64,000 bases of DNA from Pseudomonadota bacterium (GTDB taxonomy: Bacteria; Pseudomonadota; Gammaproteobacteria; Burkholderiales; Thiobacillaceae): contig JAJZTS010000008.1 in the NCBI GenBank assembly GCA_021848725.1, positions 1 through 64,000 on the forward strand, read 5' to 3'. Made by a program: the position numbers and the translations under genes. This document shows, piece by piece, positions 7,820 through 17,900 of this stretch (positions within the stretch are counted from its first letter, which is position 1; each line of letters starts with the position of its first letter). Below the pieces are notes generated by a model that saw only the letters and a list, made by a program, of their open reading frames with translations, ran no database searches and was not told the DNA's origin.

Positions 7820-9199
7820 CTAGCGGTTTTGCAACAGGTACAGTCCTTTTAACAATATCAGGGCCTGGTTGAATTGGTAGTCGTTCTTCGACACGATTTC
7901 ACCCGGCTCCAGTTCCGGCTTGCCGCTCTTGTCTTTCTTCGCGTCCTTCGGCTTGTCGGCCTTGGTCGTGCCATCCTGGTTGTTGATCAGGTGGCGGTCG
8001 AGGTCGGCCTCGCGCAACTCCAGTTTCGGGCCATCGCTGGCGCTGACGGTGGCTTCTTCGACCGCGATGTCCGGCGTGATGCCCTTGGCCTGGATCGAGC
8101 GGCCGTTCGGCGTGAAGTAGCGCGCGGTGGTGAGCTTGATCGCGGTGCCGTTGTTGAGCGGCAGGATGGTTTGCACCGAGCCCTTGCCGAAGCTTTGGGT
8201 GCCGACGACCAAGGCGCGCTTGTGGTCTTGCAACGCGCCGGCCACGATCTCCGAGGCCGAGGCCGAGCCGCCGTTGATCAAGACGACCATCGGCACGCTA
8301 CGGGTCCAGGCCGGTAGGTTCTTCAGATAGTCGGCCTCGCCGCTATGCAGATAATTCTGGCGGTTGGCGGTCAAGCGCATCTTGGCTTCTTCGGTGCGGC
8401 CTTCGGTGTAGACCACCAGTTGGTCGGGCTTGAGGAAGGCGCCGGCGACGCCGACCGCGGTGTTGAGCAGGCCACCCGGGTCGTTGCGCAGGTCGAGCAC
8501 CAGGCCCTTGAGCGGGCCCTTGTTGGTTTCTTCCAGGTTCTTCAGCGCGGCGGCCAGGTTTTCGCCGGTGTGCTCTTGGAACTGGGTGATGCGGATATAG
8601 CCGTAATTGGCCTCGACCAGCTTGTGCTTGACGCTCTTGATCTTGATCACCGCGCGGCTCAGCGTGAAGGTCAGCGGCTTGGCTTCGCCCTTGCGCAGCA
8701 CGGTCAGCACGATGTCGGTGTTGGGCTTGCCGCGCATGCGTTTGACCGCATCGTTCAGGGTCATGCCTTTCACCGGGGTGTCGTCGAGTTTGATGATCAG
8801 ATCGCCGCTCTTCAGCCCGGCGCGGTAGGCCGGCGTATCTTCGATCGGCGACACGACCTTGACGAAACCGTCTTCCATGCCGACCTCGATGCCGAGGCCG
8901 CCGAACTCGCCCTGGGTGCCGACCTGCAGTTCCTTGAACGCCTCGGCGTCGAGATAGGCCGAGTGCGGGTCGAGGCCGGACAGCATGCCGTTGATCGCTT
9001 CGGTGATGAGCTTCTTGTCCTCGACCGGCTCGACATAGTCGCTCTTGATCTTGCCGAAGATCTCGGAGAAGGCGCGGAGGTCTTCGATCGGCAGCGGCTC
9101 CGGTTCGCGCTCGGCGATGGCGGAGTAGTTCAGGGTGACCGCTGCGCCGATCAGGGCGCCGAAGGCGAGGAGGCCGAAATGTTTCAGTTTGCCGGACAT
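7820..9199 (-). CDS. ctpA: C-terminal processing protease CtpA (S41 family)
   Basis: 459 residues. An N-terminal membrane anchor or signal (about 8-29) leads to a PDZ domain (about 98-172, including GLGIEVGMEDGFVKVVSP and SGDLIIKLDD), then the S41 protease core. The catalytic Ser-Lys dyad is Ser314 in GGSASASEI and Lys339 in FGKGSVQ. A lysine-rich linker (about 412-432) precedes the C-terminal helix. Such periplasmic proteases cleave C-terminal tails of envelope proteins, including cell-wall hydrolases. Its neighbour envC, 15 bp upstream, activates amidases, so the two may act together in cell-wall turnover. Confidence 0.95.
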   Translation of the reverse strand: MSGKLKHFGLLAFGALIGAAVTLNYSAIAEREPEPLPIEDLRAFSEIFGKIKSDYVEPVEDKKLITEAINGMLSGLDPHSAYLDAEAFKELQVGTQGEFGGLGIEVGMEDGFVKVVSPIEDTPAYRAGLKSGDLIIKLDDTPVKGMTLNDAVKRMRGKPNTDIVLTVLRKGEAKPLTFTLSRAVIKIKSVKHKLVEANYGYIRITQFQEHTGENLAAALKNLEETNKGPLKGLVLDLRNDPGGLLNTAVGVAGAFLKPDQLVVYTEGRTEEAKMRLTANRQNYLHSGEADYLKNLPAWTRSVPMVVLINGGSASASEIVAGALQDHKRALVVGTQSFGKGSVQTILPLNNGTAIKLTTARYFTPNGRSIQAKGITPDIAVEEATVSASDGPKLELREADLDRHLINNQDGTTKADKPKDAKKDKSGKPELEPGEIVSKNDYQFNQALILLKGLYLLQNR

Positions 9200-9214
9200 G
9201 CTGCGACTCGTTAT

Positions 9215-10402
9215 CTATTTGACCCAGGAAAGCGGGTCGAACGGTTTGCCCTGGTGTCGAAGTTCAAAATAAAGGCCGGGTTCGGATTGTCCGCCGGTAT
9301 TGCCGACCGTGGCGATCACGTCGCCCGCGCGGACGCTGTCACCGACTTGTTTATACAGGCTTTCATTATTGCTGTATAGGCTGAGGAAGCCGTCGCCGTG
9401 GTCGACGATCAGCAGGTTGCCGAAGCCGCGCAGCCAGTCGGCGAAGGCCACGCGGCCGCTGGCGACGGCATGCACGCCCTGACCTTCGGTGGCGCGGATG
9501 AACAAGCCCTTCCACGACGGGCCGCCGCCCTCGCGCGCTTGGCCGAAGCGGGCGCTGATGACGCCGGGCACCGGCAGGGCCAAGCGGCCTTTGAGCTTGG
9601 CGAAGCCCAAGCCGGCCAGGCTGGCGTCGGGCACCTGCGTCGTCTTGCGCCCGGGCGCGGTCTCGGCCGGCCGGCTCGGTTTGGGCGCGACGGCCAGCCG
9701 GCTCAGGCGCTCGATCAACCGGGTCAGGCGTTTTTCGTCACGCAACAAGCTGGAGACTTCCTTGCGCTGCTTTTGGATTTGGCTGGACAGCTTGCCCAGC
9801 ACGGCCTGGCGGGCCTTCTTTTCTTTTTCCAGGCTGCTGCGCTGAGCGAGACGGTCGCTTTTGACCTTTTCGATCCGAGTTTTGCGCTCTTTGGCTTGTT
9901 GTTGCAAGGTGTCCAGGCGTTGCAGGCTTGCGCGATGGGCGCGGATCAGGTCGGCCCGGGCGCGGCTGATGTAGCCGTAGTATTCGAGATCGCGCGCGGT
10001 ATCGCCGGGGTTTTCGCCGTTGAGCAACAGCTTGAGGGCGTCGGTGTCGCCTTGGCGTTGGTGCTGGCGCAGCAGCTCGGCCAGCCGGGCCTGTTGGCTG
10101 TCGAGCGATTGCCGGGTCTGGCCGATGTCGCCTTGGATGGTTTCGAGTTCTTCGCCCAGAGTCTGTTGGCGCTGATCGAGTTCACGCAGCGAGCGGTTCA
10201 CGTCGCTGATGCGGCGCTCCGATTGCTTCAGGCCGTCGGCCGCTTCGCTGCGATCTTCCTTGGCCTGTTCGATCTCTTTTTTGAGCTGGTCGATGCGGCC
10301 GCGCAGGTCTTTCAGTTCGCGCTGCTTGGTATCGGTGGCGGCCGCGGCCGGCGCGGCGAGGAGGGCGAAGATGAGTAGAGCGAGGCCGAGTCGCACGATC
10401 AC
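9215..10402 (-). CDS. envC: murein hydrolase activator EnvC
   Basis: 395 residues with a GTG start. A signal peptide (cleaved near AAPAAA, residue 21) precedes two long coiled-coil stretches (about 25-110 and 150-235) and a C-terminal LytM/M23 domain (about 280-395). The LytM domain is degenerate: the first metal-ligand segment reads WKGLFIRA, and YSNN replaces YGHN. As in E. coli EnvC, it should therefore activate amidases (AmiA/B type) at the septum and not cut peptidoglycan itself. The start abuts the gpmI stop with no gap. Confidence rests on the coiled-coil plus degenerate M23 combination. Confidence 0.93.
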   Translation of the reverse strand: MIVRLGLALLIFALLAAPAAAATDTKQRELKDLRGRIDQLKKEIEQAKEDRSEAADGLKQSERRISDVNRSLRELDQRQQTLGEELETIQGDIGQTRQSLDSQQARLAELLRQHQRQGDTDALKLLLNGENPGDTARDLEYYGYISRARADLIRAHRASLQRLDTLQQQAKERKTRIEKVKSDRLAQRSSLEKEKKARQAVLGKLSSQIQKQRKEVSSLLRDEKRLTRLIERLSRLAVAPKPSRPAETAPGRKTTQVPDASLAGLGFAKLKGRLALPVPGVISARFGQAREGGGPSWKGLFIRATEGQGVHAVASGRVAFADWLRGFGNLLIVDHGDGFLSLYSNNESLYKQVGDSVRAGDVIATVGNTGGQSEPGLYFELRHQGKPFDPLSWVK

Positions 10403-11992
10403 CTAGGAGTGGGCTGCGGTTGGCGTGGTCGAGGCCTTTGCCCCCTCGCTGTCGAATTCGATCAGCGGGTGGCCGGTCATCTCCATCGGCTGCGGCAGGC
10501 CCATCATCTTGAGCAGGGTGGGGGCCACGTCTTCCAGCGCGCCGCTGTCGGCGACCTTGGCCGCCCGGCCGATGTAGAGGAAGGGCACCAGGTTGACGGT
10601 GTGCGCGGTGTGGGCCTGGGTGGTGAACACGTCGAGCATGGTCTCGGCGTTGCCGTGGTCGGCGGTGATCAAGACCTCGCCGCCGATGCCGCGCATCGCC
10701 TCGACCACGCGGCCGAGGCAGGCGTCGATGACCTCGATCGCCTGCTTGGCCGCGTCGTAGAGGCCGGTGTGGCCGACCATGTCGGCGTTGGCGTAGTTGC
10801 AGATGATGGCGTCGAACCTGCGGCTCTCGATGGCGGCGACCAGTTTGTCGGTGACCTCATACGCGCTCATCTCGGGCTTGAGGTCGTAGGTGGCGACGTC
10901 GGGCGAATTGATCAGGATGCGTTCTTCGCCTGGATACACCGTTTCTTCGCCGCCGTTGAAGAAATAGGTGACGTGCGGGTACTTCTCGGTCTCGGCGATG
11001 CGCAGCTGGTGCAGGCCCAAGCTGGCGATGTATTCGCCGAAGCCGTTCTTGATCCGCTCCGGCGGGAAGGCGAGCGACACGTCGAACTCGCTGCTGTAAC
11101 TGGTCAGGGTGCAGAAGTCGGCCAGCTGCGGCACGTGCTCGCGGTCGAATTCGTCAAAGCCCGGCTCGATGAAGGTGCGGCACAGTTGGCGCGCGCGGTC
11201 GGAGCGGAAATTCATGAACACGATGGCGTCGCCGTCTTCCATGCGCACCGGCTGGGTACCGGCCGGCACGATGGCGGTGGCCTTGACGAATTCGTCGGTC
11301 TCGCCGCGGGCGTAGGCCATGGCCAGCGCCTGCTGCGCGGTTTCGGCCTGGTAGGGCGCGCGGCCGAGGGTGAGCAAGTCGTAGGCGGCCTTGACCCGCT
11401 GCCAGCGGCGGTCGCGGTCCATCGCGAAGTAGCGGCCGATGACGGACACGATGCGGCCGGTTTGGAGCTGGTCGATCTTGTCCTGCAACCGCTGTAGATA
11501 GGCCTCGGCGCTCTTGGGTGGCGTGTCGCGGCCGTCGAGGAAGACGTGCAGGTAGATCTTTTCCAGCTTCGCCCGTGCGGCCATCTCCAGCATGGCGTGG
11601 AGGTGCAGCTCATGGCTATGCACGCCGCCATCGGACAGCAAACCCAGGATATGCAAGGCGGTACCGCGTTCTTTGGCTTGCGCGATGCTGTGCTTGAGCG
11701 CCGGGTTTTCGAAGAAGCTGCCGGTTTGGATCGAGCGGTCGATCCGGGTGAATTCTTGGTAGACCACGCGGCCGGCGCCGATGTTCAGATGGCCGACCTC
11801 GGAATTGCCCATTTGTCCGCGCGGCAGGCCGACGGCGGCTTCGGAGGCCTGGATCAAGGTGTGCGGAAATTGCTGCCAGTATTTGTCCCAGTTGGGCTTG
11901 TTCGCGTTGGCGATGGCATTGAACGGGTCGGCGGCTCGGCAACCGAAGCCGTCGAGGATGATCAGAAGAATAGGCTTTACGGCAGGCGACAT
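10403..11992 (-). CDS. gpmI: 2,3-bisphosphoglycerate-independent phosphoglycerate mutase
   Basis: 529 residues. This alkaline-phosphatase-superfamily enzyme interconverts 3- and 2-phosphoglycerate with two Mn ions. The metal/phosphoryl sites are visible: LDGFG with Asp14, catalytic Ser64 in MGNSEVGH, GRDTPP, and the second metal cluster TADHGNAE plus HTAHTVNLVP. The C-terminus carries a short Ser/Thr-rich tail. It is the first gene of the minus-strand run gpmI-envC-ctpA and lies divergent to the ArsR regulator across a 143-bp AT-rich region that probably holds promoters for both. Confidence 0.97.
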   Translation of the reverse strand: MSPAVKPILLIILDGFGCRAADPFNAIANANKPNWDKYWQQFPHTLIQASEAAVGLPRGQMGNSEVGHLNIGAGRVVYQEFTRIDRSIQTGSFFENPALKHSIAQAKERGTALHILGLLSDGGVHSHELHLHAMLEMAARAKLEKIYLHVFLDGRDTPPKSAEAYLQRLQDKIDQLQTGRIVSVIGRYFAMDRDRRWQRVKAAYDLLTLGRAPYQAETAQQALAMAYARGETDEFVKATAIVPAGTQPVRMEDGDAIVFMNFRSDRARQLCRTFIEPGFDEFDREHVPQLADFCTLTSYSSEFDVSLAFPPERIKNGFGEYIASLGLHQLRIAETEKYPHVTYFFNGGEETVYPGEERILINSPDVATYDLKPEMSAYEVTDKLVAAIESRRFDAIICNYANADMVGHTGLYDAAKQAIEVIDACLGRVVEAMRGIGGEVLITADHGNAETMLDVFTTQAHTAHTVNLVPFLYIGRAAKVADSGALEDVAPTLLKMMGLPQPMEMTGHPLIEFDSEGAKASTTPTAAHS

Positions 11993-12039
11993 TAGCTGTT
12001 TTTTTAAACTCGATCTGAATTTTTTTCAGGACGTATTTT

Positions 12040-12069
12040 AGTATATTTGAATACTGTTTGCGATATACT
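12040..12069 (+). promoter_or_regulatory. candidate operator/-10 region of the ArsR gene
   Basis: AGTAT (12040-12044) and ATACT (12051-12055) form an inverted repeat with a 6-base centre. It is followed by TATACT (12064-12069), a fair -10 box. AT-rich inverted repeats just upstream of the gene are typical of autoregulated ArsR/BigR-type repressors. No good -35 box is seen, so the assignment is tentative. Confidence 0.35.
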
Positions 12070-12135
12070 CAACCCAGAAATTATGGCGTTGCCTGCATGC
12101 GCAACATGGGAGAACCACGGTATGGAGTCCCAGGA

Positions 12136-12450
12136 ATGACCGAAGCGACCGAACTCATCCAAAAAGACGAACACATCGAACAGGCGTCGCGCGCGCTGAA
12201 GGCGATGTCCCATCCCTTGCGCCTGAAAATTCTTTGCGTCCTGGGCGACAAGGAAATCAGCGTGCAGGAGATCGTCGATAGCGTCGGTACGTCGCAGAGC
12301 AATATCTCCCAGCACTTGGCCATCCTGCGCGACAAGGGCGTGCTACGCACGCGCAAGGATGCCAATCGCGTCTATTACCGCGTCAGCGACACCCGTACCC
12401 TGCAGCTCATCGGCATGATGCGCGATGTGTTCTGCGGTTTCGTCCACTAG
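12136..12450 (+). CDS. ArsR-family regulator with a BigR/SqrR/YgaV-type cysteine pair
   Basis: 104 residues from the ATG at 12136, preceded by GGAG at 12123-12126; in-frame ATGs at 12097 and 12058 would lengthen it. The winged helix-turn-helix includes SVQEIVDSVGTSQSNISQHL and a wing at RVYYRVSD. There is no CVC metal site. Instead single cysteines sit at Cys34 (LKILCVLG) and Cys100 (RDVFCGF), the places where BigR, SqrR and YgaV form a polysulfide bridge in response to persulfides. Downstream rhodanese and DUF2892 genes fit that role. Its target is inferred to be the following genes, itself, or both. Confidence 0.88.
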   Translation: MTEATELIQKDEHIEQASRALKAMSHPLRLKILCVLGDKEISVQEIVDSVGTSQSNISQHLAILRDKGVLRTRKDANRVYYRVSDTRTLQLIGMMRDVFCGFVH

Positions 12451-12574
12451 GACATTGGCACGTCCACGGTTACGCCGTGACCTCTTAATGCAACGATCTT
12501 GATTGCGCCCTGACCCGTCATGTTTCGATGACGCCAACTCGGGGTAATAGATGAAGGCGTAGCGATAGACTGAC

Positions 12575-13930
12575 ATGTCGATACCAAGCTTCGATTTTCC
12601 CAAGGTACTGCCCCTTTTGGCTGCGCTGTTGCTGCCGGTGCCGCCCGTTCAGGCCGAAACGCTGAGCTTGAGCCAGGCCGTCGCGGCGGCGCTCGAACAT
12701 AACGCCAGCCTGGCGGCGAGCCAGGCCAGGGTCGGCCAAGCCGAGGCCGCGCTGCGCCAAGCCGAAGCCGGACGCTGGCCGACCCTGGGGCTGGCCTTGA
12801 CCGCGTCGCGCACCGACGATCCGCTGTCGGCCTTCGGCGCCAAGCTCGGCCAGCGCGGTGTGACCGCCGCGGACTTTAGCCCGGCCACGATCAATCGCCC
12901 CGGCGCGACCGACAACTTCAATACCCGCATCGAATTGCAGTGGCCGCTCTATACCGGCGGCCTGACCAGCAGCCGCATCGATCAGGCCCAGGCCCAATCG
13001 CAGGCGGCGCGCCTGGGCGATGCCTCGGCCCGGCAACAGTTGATTCAGCAAGTGGCCGTGGCCTACCAGTCGGTGCATGCCGCGCGGGCCTATTTGCAAG
13101 TGGCCGAGCGGTCGCAAGCGGCGGCCGAGGAGGCGGTGCGGGTCAGCGAGCGTCTGCAGGCGCAGGGCGTGGCGATCAAGAGCGATGTGCTGGCGGCGCG
13201 GGTCAATCTGGACGAGGCCAAGCTCAAGCTGGCCGAGGGTCGCCGGCTCGAGGCGGGTGCCGTCGACCGCTTGAAACGCTTGCTCGGCCGGCCCTTGAGC
13301 GATGCGCTCGATGTGGCCGCCGAGGCGCAGCCGCTGCCCTTGCCGGGCGAGGCGGAGGCGCTGCGCCAGCAGGCCATGCACGCTCACCCGCAACTGCAAG
13401 CCTTGCGTAGTCAGTTGGATGCCGCGCGGGCACGGGTCGCCGCGGCGCGGGCCGGCCTGCGTCCGCAATTGAACCTGGTCGGACGCCAGGATTGGAACGA
13501 CAACGCGCTCGGTTTCGATGCCTCGTCCTACACCGTGGCCGGGGTGTTGTCTTGGCGCGCCTTCGATGGCGGTGCGACCTCGGCCGCCGTCGATCAGGCC
13601 GAGGCGGCCTATCGCGAGTCGGCCGCTGCGCTGCGCCAGGCCGAGCAAGACGTCGCCTTGCAAGTGGCCGAGGCGCGGCGCTTGGCGCTGGAGAGCGAGC
13701 AACGCATCGTCGCCCGTGAGGCGGCGGCGATCCAGGCCGAGGAGGCGCAGCGCCTGGTGCGCAAACGCTATGAAAACGGCATCGTTACCTTGGTTGAATT
13801 GTTGGCGGGACAAGCTCAATTGGATCGGGTGCGGGCCGATTTGGTCGCGGCGCGCCGCGACCGGGTCGCGGCATGGATCGAGTTGCGACGCGCAGTCGGC
13901 GTGCTGAGCATGGAGCAGGGGTGGCAATGA
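12575..13930 (+). CDS. TolC-family outer membrane efflux protein
   Basis: 451 residues with a signal peptide cleaved after about residue 28 (PVQA-ET). Two tandem OEP repeats are seen, with long helical heptads rich in Ala, Gln and Arg. The segment RIELQWPLYTGG and its repeat counterpart AGVLSWRAFDGG mark the beta-barrel strands. It forms the trimeric outer membrane channel of the tripartite pump encoded with the next two genes. The stop overlaps the ATG of the adaptor gene (ATGA). The 124-bp gap to the ArsR gene contains only a weak hairpin (CACGG/CCGTG). Confidence 0.92.
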   Translation: MSIPSFDFPKVLPLLAALLLPVPPVQAETLSLSQAVAAALEHNASLAASQARVGQAEAALRQAEAGRWPTLGLALTASRTDDPLSAFGAKLGQRGVTAADFSPATINRPGATDNFNTRIELQWPLYTGGLTSSRIDQAQAQSQAARLGDASARQQLIQQVAVAYQSVHAARAYLQVAERSQAAAEEAVRVSERLQAQGVAIKSDVLAARVNLDEAKLKLAEGRRLEAGAVDRLKRLLGRPLSDALDVAAEAQPLPLPGEAEALRQQAMHAHPQLQALRSQLDAARARVAAARAGLRPQLNLVGRQDWNDNALGFDASSYTVAGVLSWRAFDGGATSAAVDQAEAAYRESAAALRQAEQDVALQVAEARRLALESEQRIVAREAAAIQAEEAQRLVRKRYENGIVTLVELLAGQAQLDRVRADLVAARRDRVAAWIELRRAVGVLSMEQGWQ

Positions 13931-14991
13931 TGAAAACCAAGGTTCGACATGGGATATGGGCGGCCGGCCTGCTGCTGGCGCTGGCCGGGTGCGGCAAAGA
14001 GGCCGAGACCAAGGCCGGTGCGCCGGCACGCAGCGTGAACGCACAGACGTTGCTGGTGCAGGCCGGCCAGGTGCCCGAGTATTACGCGGCCCCGGCCAAC
14101 CTGGTCGCGGTCGAGTCGGTGCCGGTCGCTTCGCGCATCATGGGCTACATCCGCGCGATCGATGTGGTCGAGGGGCAGACGGTCAAGGCCGGTCAGCGCC
14201 TGTTCACGGTCGATCCGACCGACGCGAGGAGCCAGGCCGATCAGGCCGCCGCCGCCCTGGCCGACGCCAAGGCCAACTACGAGCGCTATGCCGCCTTGTA
14301 CAAAGAGGAAGCGGTCAGCCGTCAGCACTATGAAAAAATGAAGCTGGCCTACGACCAGGCCCGCGCCGCGGCCGAAGGCGCCGGCAACCAGTTGCGCTAT
14401 GCGGTGGTGACCTCGCCGATCGCCGGCGTGGTCACGCAGAAGCTGGGTAATGCCGGCAGCTTGGCCACACCGGGGCAAGCGGTGGTGGTGGTGGAGAACC
14501 CGGCTCGGTTGCAAGTGCAGACCCAGGTCGGCGAGGAAGTGCTGCGCCGGATCAAACCGGGCACGGCGGTGCCGGTCGAGGTCGATGGTTTGGCCGATCC
14601 GGTCGAGGCGCGCGTCGCGCAGGTGTCGCCGGCGGCCGATCCGGTTTCGCGTACCTTCCTGGTCAAATTGGATATACCGGCCAAGCCGGCTGGTGCGGCC
14701 CAGGGCCTGAAGAGCGGCTTGTTCGCCCGTGCCCTATTTCCCCTGGGCGAGCGCGGCGCCCTGTTGCTGCCGAAGTCGGCCGTGCTGGAGCGTGCCGGCA
14801 TCCAGGGTGCGTTCGTGGTCGATGCCCAGGGCATCGCGCATTTCCGCATGCTGCGGATCGGCGCCGAATACGGCGGCCAGGTCGAGGTGCAGGCTGGCCT
14901 GAGCGCGGGCGAGCGGGTCGCGGTATCTGGCCTCGACCAGTTGGAGTCCGGCGACAACGTGGCCGGCATAGGTCATAGCCCGGCGCGATAG
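13927..14991 (+). CDS. RND efflux periplasmic adaptor (membrane fusion protein)
   Basis: 354 residues. The lipobox LALAGC puts the lipidated cysteine at residue 22, so this is an inner-membrane-anchored adaptor. The barrel-sandwich/lipoyl part begins around YYAAPANLVAVESVPV, with GYIRAIDVVEGQTVKAGQ. A helical hairpin (SQADQAAAALADAKANYERY and onward) and a second lipoyl half (TSPIAGVVTQKLGNAGSL) follow, then beta-barrel and membrane-proximal domains. I chose the first of two adjacent ATGs (13927, 13930), which overlaps the TolC stop. It bridges the pump and TolC; substrate unknown. Confidence 0.93.
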   Translation: MMKTKVRHGIWAAGLLLALAGCGKEAETKAGAPARSVNAQTLLVQAGQVPEYYAAPANLVAVESVPVASRIMGYIRAIDVVEGQTVKAGQRLFTVDPTDARSQADQAAAALADAKANYERYAALYKEEAVSRQHYEKMKLAYDQARAAAEGAGNQLRYAVVTSPIAGVVTQKLGNAGSLATPGQAVVVVENPARLQVQTQVGEEVLRRIKPGTAVPVEVDGLADPVEARVAQVSPAADPVSRTFLVKLDIPAKPAGAAQGLKSGLFARALFPLGERGALLLPKSAVLERAGIQGAFVVDAQGIAHFRMLRIGAEYGGQVEVQAGLSAGERVAVSGLDQLESGDNVAGIGHSPAR

Positions 14992-14993
14992 CC

Positions 14994-17900
14994 ATGTCCG
15001 CCGCGCACGACACGTCCCCGATGAATATTGCCGGCCGCCTGGCGCGGGTCTTCCTCAATTCGAAGATCACGCCCTTGATGATCCTGGCCCTGTTCTTGAC
15101 CGGGGCCATGGCCCTGCTGCTGACCGCGCGCGAATACAACCCGCAGATCGTGGTGCCGGCGGCCAGCGTGATCGTGGCCAAACCGGGCGCCAGCCCGGAA
15201 GAGATTCGCAATCTGGTGGTGCGGCCGTTGGAGGCGGTGATGCATGCGCAGTCCGGGGTCGATCACACCTTCGGCTATGCGACCAACGACTACGGCGTGG
15301 TCACCGTGCAGTTCAAGGTCGGCCAGAATCAGGAAGACAGCCTGGTCAAGCTGTACAACCAGATTACCCAGAACTGGGACCGCATCCCGCCCGGCGCGAT
15401 GGAGCCCATCGTGCGGCCGATCAACGTCGACGACGTGCCGATCCTGACCCTGACCTTGAGCGCGCGCCAATACGACGACCGGCAATTGCGCGAAGTCGCC
15501 GCCCGCCTGCTGGAGCAACTGCGCAACGTGCCCGGCGTGTCGTTCAGCGAGATCGTCGGCGGCCATGCCCGTGCGCTGAACGTCTGGATCGACCCGGCGC
15601 GCTTGGCCGCCGCGCACCTGAGTCTGGACCAGGTCGATCGCAGCCTGCGCGGCAGCAACGTTGCGGCGCCACTGGGCGGCATCGTCGAGCGAGGCCGGGC
15701 GCGGCCTTTGCGTTTGGCGGGCTATTTAGGTTCGGCCGAGGCGGTCGGCGATATCGTGCTCGGCGTTGCGCAAGGCCGGCCGGTGTATCTGAAAGACGTC
15801 GCGCGCATCGAGGATGCGGCGGCCGACAGCGAGGAACACTCCTGGATCGGCTTCGGGGTGGCTCGCGCAGCGAATCAGCGTCCCCCTGTCCCGCAAGCGG
15901 GAGAGGGAGCCCCGGCCCCGGCGGTGACCCTGGCTATCGCCAAGCGCGCCGGCGAGAACGCGGTGACGGTATCGCGCGCGGTGCTGGCCAAACTCGACGA
16001 ACTCAAGCGCCAGGCGGTGCCGCAGGGCATCGCCATCACCGTCACCCGCGACGACGGCGCGCGGGCCGATGCGGCGGTCAACCTGCTGGTCGAGCATTTG
16101 GGCATCGCCATCGTCAGCGTGGTGCTGCTGATGTGGTGGTTCCTCGGCTGGCGCGAGGCCGGCATCGTCACCATGACCATCCCGCTGATCCTATTCATCG
16201 TGCTCGCGGTCGGCCTGCTCACCGGCCAGACCATCAACCGCATCACGCTGTTCGCGTTGATCCTCGCGCTCGGCCTCTTGGTCGACGACTCCATCGTGGT
16301 GATCGAGAACATCCACCGCCATTTGCATCACGGCAAGGTCAAGATCGAGCAATTCGGCCAGACCCTGGTCACCGCCGCCAACGAGATCGGCAACCCGACC
16401 AACGTCGCCACCGTCGCGGTGATGCTGGCCTTTATCCCGATGGCCTTTGTCACCGGCATGATGGGGCCGTTCATGCGGCCGATCCCGATCAACGTGCCGG
16501 TGGCGATGCTGGCCTCGCTATTCATCGCCTATTCGGTCGTGCCTTGGGCCGCGCGGCTGTGGCTCAGGGGCAAGGCGGTCAAGTCGATCGCGGCGGCCGA
16601 GCAGGCGACCAAGCCCGAGGACGACCCCTTGCGTCGCGTCTATCTCGCCGTGTTGCGACCGCTGATGCAGGATGCCGGTCGGCGTAATGTCTTCTTCATC
16701 GTCGTGCTCGCCCTGCTCGGCGCGGCCATGGTCATGCCGGCCTGGCAGTTCGTGCGGCCGTCCGGCATCAACGGCCCCTTGTCGGCCTTGGGCGTGGAGC
16801 TGAAGATGCTGCCCAACGACAACACCAACACCATGTTGGTGCAGGTCGACATGCCGGCCGGTACCGCCTTGGCCGGCACCGATCGCGTCGCGCGCGCGGT
16901 CGGCGATGCGATCGCGCGCAATCCGAATGTGGCGGACTATCAGGCCTTCGTCGGCCGCGCCGCGCCGATCGACTTCGCCGCTTTGGTGCGCGGCGATCTG
17001 TTGAAACGCGGCGAGAACCTGGCGCAGATTCGGGTCAACCTGATCGACAAGCATGCGCGCGGCACCTCGTCGCATGCGATCGCGGCGCAGTTCGACGCGG
17101 CCTTGAACCCGGTGCGCCAAGCCTATCCGCAGGCCAAGCTGAAGATCTACGAGACGCCGCCCGGCCCGCCGGTGCCGGCGCAAGTCCTGGCTGAACTGTA
17201 CGGCCCCGACTACGACAAGCTGCGGACGGCCGCGGCCGAGGTGAATGCCGCCTTCCACAATGTCTACGGCCTGATCAATGTGGACGATTCGGTGACCGCC
17301 AACGTCGATAGCTTCGAGGTGCGGGTCGATGCCGAACGGGCCGCGCTGGCCGGTGTGGCGCCGGCCCAGGTGGCCAAACTGCTGCGCGACTATGTCAGCG
17401 GCTTCAGTATCGGTACCCTGCATGCGGTCGAGGCGCGCGAGCCGGTCGAGATTCGGGTACGGTTGCCGCGCGGACTGCGCGCGACGCCGGCCTCGCTGAT
17501 GGCGCTGCGGGTGGGCAACGCCCAAGGCATACAAATCCCGTTGGCGCAGCTGGCCGAGGTGCATCGCGTGGTCGAGGCCAAGCCGATCCACGACCGCGAC
17601 CAGCATCCGATGGTGACGGTGAGCGGCGAGATGCTGACCTCCAGCCCGGTCTATGCCGTGTTGGCCCTGGATCGGGTGTTGGATGAAAAGCGCCTGGGCA
17701 ACGGCGTGGGCTTCACCACCGGCAACCTGGGTTTCACCGAGGCCGAGCCGCGCGACGTCAAGGACTACAGCCTGCTCTGGGGCGGCGAGATGCGGCTGAC
17801 GCTGGACGTGTTCCGCGACCTCGGTTCGGCCTTCATCGTCGCGCTGGTGCTGATCTATCTGCTGCTGACCGCCTACTACAAGTCGTTCATGCTGCCGGTG